A stretch of DNA of 64,000 nt, taken from contig OZ038470.1 of the NCBI GenBank assembly GCA_964036295.1, forward strand, positions 16,374,436 through 16,438,435. The letters run 5' to 3'. The notes beneath the pieces are model-generated. The model did not search any database. It saw nothing but the letters and a program-made list of their open reading frames with translations, and was not told the origin of the DNA. The stretch comes from Plumapathes pennacea (lineage: Eukaryota; Cnidaria; Anthozoa; Antipatharia; Myriopathidae). Positions within the stretch are counted from its first letter, which is position 1. Each line of letters starts with the position of its first letter. Positions 1-9,458 of the stretch are shown here, in pieces. Both the position numbers and the translations under genes were made by a program.

Positions 1-1757
1 AGGCTTCACCAAAACTGGCTTCTTCTGCCCTCAGGTGTGTGTGTGAGTTGCGTGTAACGTGTGCGTGTGGCGTGTAGCGTGAGTGTGTAGCGTGAGTGTG
101 TAGCGTGAGTGTGTAGCGTGAGTGTGCAGCGTGTGTGTGTAGCGTGTGTGTGTAGCGTGAGTGTGTAGCGTGTGTGTGTAGCGTGAGTGTGTAGCGTGAG
201 TGTGTAGCGTGAGTGTGTAGCGTGTGTGTGTAGCGTGAGTGTGTAGCGTGAGTGTGTAGCGTGTGTGTGTAGTGTAAGTGTGTAGCGTATAATGTAATTT
301 GCATGTATTGTGTGCGTACGTGTTTTTGAGCATATCTTGATAAGGGATTTACTGTTTGTGGCTAAGGTTTTCTCGTTCTTTATGTTATTTTTCTCTTCAG
401 TGTAAAAGCAAGTATTGTGATTTGCCAGTGGAGTGTAAAGTTTGCGGTAAGAACTGCCTCAAGCAACCTCCTTTTCAAGTTAAGGACGCAAAAAAACGTA
501 ACTGCCTTCTTCTTGGTGTTGCCCTTATTCTCGTCCCAGTTCTTTCTTCTTTCTTTCTCTTCCTCTTAATCTTTCGCTCTTGTTTTTGTTTCTGCCTTGT
601 TCCTGCTCTCCTTTCTCTCTCTCTCGCTCTCTCTTTCAATCCGCAAGTTCGTCTCCATTCTTTTCTTTCACGGTCTTGATTTTCTTTGGGGCAACACGGT
701 GCTCACTGATCACCTGAGTGTCTTTCATCCCTTGTTCTTGCTCTTGTCCTTGCTCTTGTTCTTGTTCTTGCTTTTGCTCTTGTTCTTGCTCTTGTTTTTG
801 TTTTTGTTCTTGCTCTTGTTGTTGTTGTCGCTCTCTCTTTCAATCTGCTAGCTTGTTTCTATTCTTTTCTCCGTCTCGTTTTGATTTTAGCTCGGACAAC
901 ACAGTGCTTGCTGATCAACTTTCTGTTCATCTCTGTAGGTCTCACGTTGGTGTCTGCTCCGCATCTGGCCCGCTCCTACCAGCACCTCTTCCCATTAGCA
1001 CCTTTTGTTGAAATCACTGCACCAGGAGAAGAGGACGAGACTTTATCAAGGTACTGAAAAAGCCATGTGAAATGGAATTGTCGAAATTGCGCGGAGAATG
1101 TTTCTGTAGACAGTGCGATGCTGCTAGAATTTTATGTTCTAGGTCACAATTCTCACAACCTGCCTTGAACGAAATGTATGAGTTACGTTAGGAGAATGTA
1201 CAGTCTGATCAGCTTGAACCCAAACAAGAGATCACTTGCCATTTTCTCCCATACTTAACCACATACAGTTGACTTTGTATTGAAAGGAGAAGTTTGCCTC
1301 TGATCACCTTTGTTTCTTTTATTGCCAGGCTTTGCTCCACGTGTCAGAAGGGCTTCACAGAGAAATTGGTAAGCAGTTCATCACTTCCTAGAATGGATAA
1401 CAATAAAGTCCGTTTTGCCGATGCAACTAAATTACCCAAGTTGACTTGCGTTTTCACCCACCCACGTGACTTTGGCCGAGTCAGCGCAATTTTTAACCCG
1501 TTTCCCACTCATTGCGACTCTGCGCACAAACTAAGAATTGTATTTACGAATTCTACCTGGAAATTGTTTTGGCAAGTTCTTAAAAAGCAACCTTCAATTG
1601 TCTTACATAGTTTAAATTTTCTTGAAAGGCTTACTCATGTTTAGAGTGTGGGAAATTGTTCTGTTTCGACTGTGACCAGTTCATCCACGAATCTCTTCAC
1701 GCTTGCCCCGGTTGCTCGGCAACAGTCACGACAGAAATCGTTCAAGAAGTTGGATGA
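1..1757 (+). CDS. GTF2H2: GTF2H2 paralogue, 3' end only (left duplicate)
   Basis: This is the 3' part of a second TFIIH p44 (SSL1) gene; its 5' end lies left of the window. Five exons align with the complete copy at 23050-25016: 1-34 (donor gtgtgt), 401-446, 939-1050, 1329-1368 and 1629-1757 (TGA). All splice sites and phases match that copy and the frame is open to the same stop. The exons encode the C4 zinc site (CPQC, then CKSKYC, then ECKVC) and the RING-like C-terminal zinc region. One visible replacement changes the Ser after YSC to Leu (TCG to TTA) in the last exon. In TFIIH, p44 binds and stimulates the XPD helicase and contacts p34 through its zinc domains. Whether this is a second working gene depends on sequence outside the window. 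Confidence 0.85.
35..290. repeat. 13-bp minisatellite in GTF2H2 intron (left copy)
   Basis: About 19 imperfect copies of a 13-bp unit (gtagcgtgagtgt with gtgtgt variants) begin right at the splice donor. The paralogous intron at 23084-23431 has about 26 copies, so the array has changed length since duplication. The His/Thr-rich minus-strand reading frame through it is a by-product of the repeat. Confidence 0.9.
595..845. repeat. Pyrimidine-rich hexamer repeat in GTF2H2 intron
   Basis: A ctctct-rich tract is followed at about 726-835 by tandem cttgtt/cttgct hexamers. The same structure lies at about 23757-23990 in the right copy. Leu- or Cys-rich plus-strand frames here are repeat translations, not genes. 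Confidence 0.85.
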
Positions 1758-2593
1758 ACGAGAATTCAGGTGGACAGATAAGTTCTGAGGGGCTTAAAGG
1801 AAACATTCAACAAGGTATGGCCAACAATTTAACAATGGAAAGTGTCTTTTTCATGGTGATATCTGTAAGACAAATACAACGGTGTGCCTCACAACAACCA
1901 GATCATTGCATTGTATTCCGGTTATCTTGCACCAAGCAATTATGTAGACGTCACATCCGGCTGGAGATAACGCAGCATCCGGGACATTCAGGTCGAAATG
2001 ACGTCGCATCCGGGACATTCGACTGGAAATGACGGGATACGTTTCAGAAATTTGTGGCCACCAACGCCTGACATACTATGGAACAAGGATGGTACTGTAG
2101 ATAACTGGATATTTTAGAATGCCGGAAAAAAAAAAAAAAAAAAAAACGCACCAAAAGAGATGACTATTGACAGCAAACAAGAAACGTTGTTTACATCGCT
2201 CTACTGTTTATTACATTAAAAGTTATTTACACAGAAAGAAAAGGCGCTCTTCGGTCTGCGGCACCGCGAAAAGATGTTTCGACGTCACTTCCGTCATTGA
2301 CATCACTTTTGGTGGCCAGCGTTTGTCGTCATTACCATCTAACTTGAGGTCAAGTTTCACCTCGTGTGCCAAGTCCCGTTTTTCTTGTACACAACTTATG
2401 TTATAGAAAATGCATTGGAATAACTTATACTTGAGTAACAGTCTAAGTTTTGATTTACTTGGCTATATCTGCTATATCTTCAGTTTTCTGTTTTTGCAAA
2501 CGTTGCACGAACTACGAAAATTATAACGGCCTGTGATAGGCCTTCAGCTTGTCAGTGATGTCATCCAGCATGGCGTTTCCTGGATACAGCGTT
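1758..2593. other. Spacer between GTF2H2 3' end and cassette U1
   Basis: No gene is seen. The stretch holds the probable GTF2H2 3' UTR, a cluster of catccgggacattc repeats with interleaved tgacgtc motifs (about 1948-2030), and a poly-A run at 2125-2146. The same spacer recurs after every GTF2H2 3' fragment, with a poly-A tract of different length each time. Confidence 0.7.
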
Positions 2594-2911
2594 GCTACTT
2601 AAAACGTGGCGAAAGTTTTACACAGTGAAAATCAACACTAGATCAGCTCTAGACATTTTTAGTTTCAAAATTAGCCACAAGTGCCTTTATCTTTAGTCAA
2701 ATTTCTTCCGGTCATTTTCCTTTGTCGGGATTGGTGCGCCTGCAGTCAGACTCGTTCATTTGGTGTTGCATTTGCTAAACAAAAGTATGGCTGTATATAA
2801 TCGTTTCGATTCGGAGTGCTAGTAATATGGAAATGAAATGCTGTGCTAACGCATTAGTACAGAAAAGAGAGGAAACTACGATCTTCAGTTACAATAACTT
2901 TTAACTCGATG
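2594..2911 (+). repeat. Inverted-repeat arm, left, unit U1
   Basis: This 318-bp arm is the reverse complement, with few mismatches, of 6992-7306. It ends 5 bp before the minus-strand stop codon of the pentraxin gene, so it forms the start of that gene's 3' UTR. It contains a tgtatataatcg core and recurs in all six units. Confidence 0.85.
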
Positions 2912-2916
2912 TTTAG

Positions 2917-5900
2917 CTAGTTCATGGGCTTACAAGCAGAAGGTGACAACATCTTGACGGAGCCTTGAATACCAGCGCGAAAATCTGCCCACTTTTTGAC
3001 ATCCCCTTCAAAGCCATGACACGAACGCGACATTTCGCTAATCTGATCCGCTGAAAGAACGTGATCCCACACATTCAGGTCTGTGAGTTCCCCGATGTAG
3101 CATTGAGATGCTTCAAAACCGCCGCCGACAGTGTCTTGGTCTTGTCCAATCACAAGTACCCCTGTGGGATTGATCACGTGACCTTTCTTGAGATCCACGC
3201 CACCTCCTTGGAGCACGCCGTCTCTGTAGAATTTATATTCGCCTTTCACGTTTTCCCAACTAGCGCAAACGTGGTGCCAGGAGCCGTCTCCTGTGTCAGT
3301 AAAGTTGGATGTCCTGCAATATTGAAAAGTATAACCAAACGCATTTGTACTCAAGTGAATTTCTACGTCAAGGCAAGGTTTGCTAAAACATATAGTAGGC
3401 AGGCTCGATACTCCAGGAAATATCGCTTCTTAGTAGAAAGGGAAAATAAAGTGCCCTCCTAACAGGTAGAAAAAAATAAATTCGCGCCCTGATTTCTTTA
3501 CATGGTAGTCAGAGCGTAAAATGAAAAATTATAAAGTTAATGTACCCTTTACTTTCATCCATGACGAGATGTATTTCACCACCACCGTTTCCAAGAACGA
3601 TTCCGTTGCCATTTCTCAAGTTTTTTGCGGCGTAACTAAACACGTATTTCATAGAGGCCGTTTCCGTTGTTCGCACCCGGTAACACACAGTAAAATTGTT
3701 GCTTAGCAACAGTCCTTGATGGATGACATAGTCTGTAGTTGTTTCCTTGGTGAAATTGAGGTCGAAAGAGGTTGGATCAGCTGTGAAATGAGAGATAAAA
3801 GGCTGTTATAAAAGCCAGCGAAATATTGATCCACAATGAGCACAAACGGTGATTCTCTTTTGTTAATTCAGTAAAGATGCGCGTTCCTATTGGTCAGCGG
3901 AGACATTTACAGAAGCTCAACCGGTATACAGTCAGAATTTTTATAGGAAATCTCAGTTATTTATTTGCAGAAGGCACTAGAAGAAGTTAGGCCCAGCTCT
4001 TTCCACCTCACGCACAGCAAACGTACGTTTTCATTTTTACACACTCGCACATATACAAATAATCACAAATAATTTGTAAAAACAATTATTACATAACCCT
4101 CTTAGTAACGTGCAAGAAATCCCTTAGTTACTAACGAGCAAAACAAGTGCTATTACATAGCGGTACGGCGGGGCCTAACACAATTTGGCATCAGGATGAG
4201 AACGGACGTTCGTTTGATGCTCAACGGGCTGGGAAAATTTTAATATAAAGATCCTCGATGTTCTCGTTGTTTCCAGGGTTAAAATGTTTGTAAGTGCCAA
4301 GAATGCCGAACGATTTTCTGTCCACAAAAGTCACTAAAGCATACAGTTTAGCTCTGTAATTCACCAGCCCCTTCCTAAATTGAAAATCGGTTTTAACAAA
4401 TTATGCGCACCTTACGTTTGAATAGAACAGCACTTTTGTGCATAACAAGAACTCTTAGCTGTGTTAATGCTGCGCCCCTTTTACTCGCGTAAATACATTA
4501 CCTCGGACAATAAAAAAGACTATTGATTTCGATCTACATGAAATATTCATAACACAATTTGTCCATACCAGATATACCAATTGCGCTCTGCAAAAGGGGA
4601 CAGCAGGTAAATCGAAGAGCACAAAGAAAACTGAAGTTATTGCTTAGTGAATTTTTCGAGCCCTATATTCTGACCTCTTTACTCGAGAATATTGACGGAA
4701 GCAATTTGAAGAAATAAGTAACTGGGTTCTACTTCGTGCAACATTGTTGGTGCAACTTGCAACATGGTGGTAATACACGCGATGTTACTGTGCAACTTGC
4801 AATGTAACATAGCTACGCGACCAGTTGCACTGAAAATGTTGTCCGCCTTTACTTCGTAGTGTGAATCATTTATATTGCGCTCGCACTCACGATCCCCTAT
4901 ACTAACGGCTAAAATGCTGTCATGTTTTTAAAGCAACTGACTTATTGACCGTGTCATGAAGAAGGAGAGAGCAGGTGTCTTTTATTTTGCTATAAAAGTT
5001 TCGTCACATCACGAAAATTCAGCGCGTCTTGTTTCTCCGTTGTCAGTTTTAATTTCAAGTTCAGTCCTCTTTTTACCCGTCCGTTAAACTGTTGTTATTG
5101 ACGATTTCGTACGATTACTTCCGAATGAATTGTGCGATAGAAACCTTTATTTAGACGCGATTATTGTAAAAATCGTACAGCTTACAGGTTCGTGGTAAGT
5201 GGGACTAGTTAAAAAGCAATGAGTGGATTTTTGAGAAAAACAATGTTATGGGGAATTGAAAACAGCTCACCCGTTTCGCATTTCTTTCCGATGAATCCCG
5301 GAGGACATTTGCACATAAAGTCGTCACGAGCATACAGAGCGATGCATTTCCCTCCCTCAGCACAGGGATTTTCGGAGCAAGGAGTCTACCAAGAGAAATA
5401 ATGTGCCAGTTAAGACATTGCGCAAAAAAAATATCTGCACGAAACGGGATCAGTACTCTTGAAGCACCAGGGATTTATTATCTTTTTTCGTTTATATTAT
5501 TTATTTATTTATCATCTATTTATTTAGTTACTTTCTCTTGAATTTGAGTTTTGAAAGTTTAAAAACGAAGGCACGTCGTGTTTACGGTGTCCATGATTTT
5601 GCTTGGAATAACAGTCAATTTGAAGATAAAATACTCAGAATTTCTGCGAGCTACTATATAAGATAATCAGTGTATGAATTCTACAAACTTCCAACCTCTG
5701 ATATGAATTCAGCAGGTACTTACGTAGATGCTGTAGTGATGGAAACGTTGACTTGGTTCAAACTTGTTGGACGAGTTGTACTTATCAGAGGCCAGGAGCT
5801 CGCACAGAATATGCTTGTTAGCGTGTTCCGCCACATTGAAGGAGAAACAAGACACAGCGCGAAGACAAGCGAACATACAATCCTCGATGTCATTCACCAA

Positions 5901-6080
5901 ACTTGATCCACCTTGGCTAACATTGAGGTAGTGAAACGGATGTTTAACAAACTTTGCGTGGTAAATTCCCAGAACGCCATCTCTGGTGAGACCTTTGGCA
6001 CACAGAACGTGTTGTTTGGACAGTAAGTGTACTGCAAAAACGCACCCGAATGTCAGAAAGAATCTTAACACTCCTGCCAT
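2917..6080 (-). CDS. Secreted PAN-EGF-pentraxin protein, copy U1 (intact)
   Basis: Four coding exons on the minus strand: 6080-5724, 5385-5271, 3780-3546 and 3382-2917 (TAG). All introns are GT-AG and the phases join cleanly to 390 residues. Residues 1-28 are a signal peptide (hydrophobic core [13 protein letters not shown]). Residues 29-119 form a PAN/apple-like domain (Cys68, 72, 78, 93). Residues 120-157 form an EGF domain with six Cys (122, 127, 133, 144, 146, 155). Residues 158-390 form a pentraxin domain with the conserved Cys pair 190/275, HVCASW near the family signature, and the calcium-loop motif GQDQDTVGG at 315-323 with Glu326 and Gln329. Known pentraxins are secreted calcium-dependent pattern-recognition or synaptic proteins; the PAN-EGF-pentraxin combination suggests an extracellular binding protein. 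The gene is tail to tail with the GTF2H2 3' end. Confidence 0.85.
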
Positions 6081-6530
6081 GATGGAGTCAAAAAAAGTCT
6101 TAAGAAACTAGCTATGGTACACTCCCTTTTATCATGAATCCTCAGCCAATGAGAAAAGAAGAAACACTAAATTACTTTGTGTGTCCCAGTCACCTAAGGC
6201 GAGAATCGAGTTAAATCGGTCGCCTGTTGAGTTTTTGTGGTCTCGCATTTTTATTGATTCCTGTCATGATGGAGTGAAAAAAAGTCTTAATCAACTAGCT
6301 ATGGTATACTCCCTTCTACCATGACTCTTTTGTGTTGTGTCTCAGCTAATGGGAAAAAAGGAACATTGTAATTACTTTGTGTGTGTTTTGTGTATCTCCC
6401 CGCAGTCGCCTGAGTACCCTGCGAACAGAACCACCTGTTCGCCTAAGGCGAGGATTGAGTTACATCGTCGCTTGTTGAGTTTTTTGTGCTCTCGTATTTT
6501 TATTGATTCTCAATATTTCGAAATTTGAAT
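6081..6530 (-). promoter_or_regulatory. Promoter of U1 pentraxin gene, tandemly repeated (2 copies)
   Basis: Just upstream of the ATG (minus sense) lie a TATA-like gtatacc/gataaaa stretch, an ATTGG (CCAAT) box (plus-strand ccaat at 6146-6150) and the near-palindrome TCGCCTAAGGCGA. The block, including the start-codon context, is repeated: copy A runs to about 6262 and copy B covers about 6263-6520. The distal copy keeps an ATG that opens a short upstream frame. Promoter function is inferred from position and motifs. Confidence 0.5.
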
Positions 6531-6652
6531 GAGAATCGGCTGAAGCGGATTATTTATACACAGCAGCGGCAACAATGTTCTTCATTTGAATGCGTGTACC
6601 CTAGTGCAAACCGTTTTCCTACTGTACGGGAAAGCGGAATTCAAACTTCCAC

Positions 6653-6683
6653 TTCCGTTTTCCTCAAAAATTGGAAAACGGAA
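6653..6683. other. Perfect 11-bp hairpin
   Basis: TTCCGTTTTCC and GGAAAACGGAA form a perfect inverted repeat around a 9-nt loop, inside a ttcc/ggaa-rich stretch that also has ETS-like ccggaa and cttcct motifs. It recurs in the matching positions of U3, U4 and U5, with substitutions in some copies. Confidence 0.6.
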
Positions 6684-6803
6684 TTTGAACTTCCCGATTC
6701 GCGTTTTCAGTTTCCGATTTATTGAGATTTCCGTTTCTCGCCAACCGGAAAAATGTTAGCACTTCCTGTCGTGATGAGAAAGCCTGGAAACTAAATACCC
6801 AAA

Positions 6804-6980
6804 ATGGCGGCTTTGGAACATATTCTTAATGAGCGCTTTGTCCGCAGTTTTATTCTTGAGGAAAATAGCCATAAAGACCTTCTTGTGGTAATCTTACCGA
6901 ATGTTTGTAGCGAACTAAAAATACATCAAAAGCGAGTTTTTATAGATATGGTTGCAACACTTTTTTATTCCTTTTTTTAA
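6804..6980 (+). CDS. Small conserved ORF (MAALEHIL), unit U1
   Basis: A 58-residue frame starts in aaaATGGCGGC, a YY1/TISU-like start context, preceded by ETS-like motifs. The peptide begins MAALEHILNERFVRSF and includes KDLLVVILPN. It reads like a real N-terminal exon rather than random sequence, but I do not recognise the family. The U5 copy (43081-43260) is fully open, whereas U3 and U4 carry disruptions, so it may be the remnant of a first exon whose gene was lost when the cassette formed. Confidence 0.35.
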   Translation: MAALEHILNERFVRSFILEENSHKDLLVVILPNVCSELKIHQKRVFIDMVATLFYSFF

Positions 6981-6991
6981 TCACAGTTATG

Positions 6992-7306
6992 CATCGAGCT
7001 AAAAGTTATTGTAACTGTAGATGGTACTTTCCTCTCTTTTCTGTACTAATGCGTTAGCACAGCATTTCCATATTACTAGCACTCCGAATCGAAACGATTA
7101 TATACAGCCATACTTTTGTTTAGCAAATGCAACAACAAATGAACGAGTCTGACTGCAGGCGCACCAATCCCGACAAAGGAAAATGACCGGAAGAAATTTG
7201 ACTAAAAATAAAGGCACTTGTGGCTAATTGTGAAACTAAAAATGTCTAGAGTTGATCTAGTGTTGATTTTCATTGTGTAAAACTTTCGTCACGTTTTGTA
7301 AATAGC
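6992..7306 (-). repeat. Inverted-repeat arm, right, unit U1
   Basis: This 315-bp arm is the reverse complement of 2594-2911. Together the arms bracket about 4.1 kb holding the pentraxin gene and the small ORF at 6804. Confidence 0.85.
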
Positions 7307-7585
7307 AGTCCCTCCCCCCCCTCCGTAGCCGACCAGAATTACAAATTCACCAGCCCGGACAACAGAAGCGGGAATCTGGCCGTGTTTCCGATCGGTTGTC
7401 GAAGTAATGACGTGCCCTGGAGTTTTCGCCCCTTCGCCTTGAAGCATATTTTTCGTTACTACAAACCTACAAAGCGTACTTGTCGATGAAAATGCGGACT
7501 GATTTACACGAGCTCTCTGCGTGGCGGCCATTCCCGGGGCAACACGTTGCTGTACAATTTCCTGCCGCCCTAGACACAGGGCCAT
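7289..7585 (-). CDS. Small ORF fused to GTF2H2 exon fragment (MALCLGRQE), U2 junction
   Basis: A 98-codon minus-strand frame starts exactly at the junction with the GTF2H2 exon fragment and runs into the inverted-repeat arm. It begins MALCLGRQEIVQQ and is rich in Arg, Ser and Thr, like a mitochondrial presequence; it includes FVVTKNMLQGEG. The sequence is GC-rich. The frame beyond about 7330 passes through a C-run and is unlikely to be real. It is open in U2, U5 and U6 and frameshifted in U4. I take it as a candidate first-exon fragment of an unidentified gene. Confidence 0.3.
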   Translation of the reverse strand: MALCLGRQEIVQQRVAPGMAATQRARVNQSAFSSTSTLCRFVVTKNMLQGEGAKTPGHVITSTTDRKHGQIPASVVRAGEFVILVGYGGGGGTAIYKT

Positions 7586-8136
7586 GTCAGAAGGGCTTCA
7601 CAGAGAAATTGGTAAGCAGTTCATCACTTCCTAGAATGGATAGCAATAAAGTCCGTTTTGCCGATGCAACTAAATTACCCAAGTTGACTTGCGTTTTCAC
7701 CCACCCACGTGACTTTGGCCGAGTCAGCGCAATTTTTAACCCGTTTCCCACTCATTGCGACTCTGCGCACAAACTAAGAATTGTATTTACGAATTCTACC
7801 TGGAAATTGTTTTGGCAAGTTCTTAAAAAGCAATGTATTCACAAGGTCGCTAAGAAATGTACGATATCGACAATTTATGGCCCTTTTTGACTACCCAAAA
7901 AAGAGCTTCGCCCCTCCCACGTCTGGTTTTGCTTCAATTGTCTTACATAGTTTTATTTATCTTGAAAGGCTTACTCATGTTCGGAGTGTGGGAAATTGTT
8001 TTGTTTCGACTGTGACCAGTTCATCCACGAATCTCTTCACGCTTGCCCCGGTTGCTCGGCAACAGTCACGACAGAAATCGTTCAAAAGGTGGTTGAACGA
8101 ACCTTTAGGCGGACAGATAAAGCTTCAGTGGTTTGA
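7585..8136 (+). pseudogene. GTF2H2 last-two-exon fragment, unit U2
   Basis: This holds the tail of the penultimate GTF2H2 exon (7585-7611, from TGTCAG onward, with its gtaagc donor) and the last exon (7969-8136). No upstream GTF2H2 exon precedes it: the sequence switches at 7585 to unrelated DNA. The C-terminus differs from the complete gene; the frame continues past the usual end (QKVVERTF) to a TGA at 8134-8136. It is a non-functional fragment carried along with the cassette. Confidence 0.85.
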
Positions 8137-9011
8137 AGGAAACATTCAAGAAGGTATGGATTGAATTCCCAGTCTTTTAGTATTCACGGAATTGGGTGGT
8201 AGGGAAGCAGCTGGAAACGAATTTGAGCTGAAGAGGACGTTTCCAGCCGACAAATTTAACAATGGAAAGTGTATTTTTCATGGTAATATCTGTAAGATAA
8301 ATACAACGGTGTGCCTCACAACAACCAGATCATTGCATTGTATTCCGGTTCGTGCACCAAGCAATTATATAGATGTCACATCCGGCTGGAGATAACGTAG
8401 CATCCGGGACATTCAGGTCGAAATGACGTCGCATCCGGGACATTCGACTGGAAATGACGGGATACGTTTCAGAAATTCGTGGCCACCAACGCCTGACATA
8501 CTATGGAACAAGGATGGTTCTGTAGATAACTGGATATTTTAGAATGCCGAAAAAAAAAACCGCACCAAAAGAGATGACTATTGACAGCAAACAAGAAACG
8601 TTGTTTACATCGCTCTACTGTTTATTGCATTAAAAGTTATTTACACAGAAAGAAAAGGCGCTCTTCGGTCTGCGACACCGCGAAAAGATGTTTCGACGTC
8701 ACTTCCGTCATTGACATCACTTCTGTTGGCCAGCGTTTGTCGTCATAACCATCTAACTTGAGGTCAAGTTTCACCTCGTGTGCCAAGTCTTGTTTTCCTT
8801 GTGCACAACTTGTTATAGAAAATGCATTGGAATAACTTATAGTTGAGTAACAGTCTAAGTTTTGATTTACTTGGCTATATCTCCTATATCTTAAGTTTTC
8901 TGTTTTTGCAAACGTTGCACGAACTACGAAAATTATAACGGCCTACAAAGGTGATAAGCCTGCAGCATGTCAGTGACGTCATCCAACATGGCGTTTCCTA
9001 GATACAGCGTT
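8137..9011. other. Spacer of unit U2
   Basis: This is homologous to 1758-2593, with the catccgggacattc cluster, a short poly-A and the tgacgtc motifs. No gene is seen. Bases about 8160-8250 hold a stretch shared with U5 but missing in U1, U3 and U4. Confidence 0.6.
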
Positions 9012-9453
9012 GCTATTTACAAAACGTGGCGAAAGTTTTACACAGTGAAAATCAACACTAGATCAACTCTAGACATTTTTAGTTTCAAAATTAGCCACAA
9101 GTGCCTTTATCTTTAGTCAAATTTCTTCCGGTCATTTTCCTTTGTCGGGATTGGTGCGCCTGCAGTCAAGCTCGTGCATTTGATTTGCAGTCAGGCTCTC
9201 ATTCGCTCTAACGAAGGGCTAGCGCTCGAAACGTCAACTATTGTCTCTTTGACGGCGTTCCATTACCCTCATCAACACTTAGTTGATACACCAGTTTGTC
9301 GTGCATTTGGTGTTGCATTTGCTAAACAAAAGTATGGCTGTATATAATCGTTTCGATTCGGAGTGCTAGTAGTATGGAATTGCTGTGCTAACGCATTAGT
9401 ACAGAAAAGAGAGGAAAGTACGATTTACAGTTACAATAACTTTTAGCTCGATG
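9012..9453 (+). repeat. Inverted-repeat arm, left, unit U2 (interrupted)
   Basis: Same arm as in the other units, interrupted by the insertion at 9172-9309. U2 has no right-hand arm because segment R replaces it. Confidence 0.8.
9172..9309. mobile_element. Short insertion with 11-bp target duplication and hammerhead-like core
   Basis: About 116 bp is flanked by the direct repeat tcgtgcatttg (9172-9182 and 9299-9309) and is absent from every other copy of the arm, so both ends are defined. It contains ctaacga (9208-9214), a GGGC/GCTC stem with a 4-nt loop, gaaac (9228-9232) and gtc (9233-9235). This order resembles a hammerhead ribozyme core with one core base altered (CTAACGA instead of CTGANGA). 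Hammerheads are known in Penelope-like elements and retrozymes; assignment to either is inference. Confidence 0.6.
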
Positions 9454-9458
9454 TTTAG

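Noticed and set aside
31-333. Long His/Thr/Tyr-rich minus-strand frames (also 23030-23475)
   Set aside because: They are translations of the 13-bp minisatellite inside a GTF2H2 intron.
597-1011. Leu-, Phe- and Cys-rich plus-strand frames over 597-1011 and 23498-24158
   Set aside because: They read through the pyrimidine hexamer repeat and cross known intron-exon boundaries; only the short GTF2H2 exons there are coding.
2167-2406. Lys/Arg-rich frame MTANKKRCL in the spacer, repeated in several units
   Set aside because: Frame broken or altered between units, no splice context, no recognisable domain; treated as spacer.
3061-3462. Plus-strand frame of 133 codons opposite the pentraxin exon (and its five relatives)
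   Set aside because: Antisense shadow of exon 4; the minus strand has the pentraxin hallmarks, signal peptide and splice sites.
5219-5401. Plus-strand [10 protein letters not shown] frame, repeated in every unit
   Set aside because: Antisense of the EGF exon; the six-Cys EGF pattern is on the minus strand.
2594-7306. Calling the inverted-repeat-bracketed cassette a DNA transposon
   Set aside because: No transposase frame and no clear target duplication outside the arms; kept as a finding, not annotated as a mobile element.
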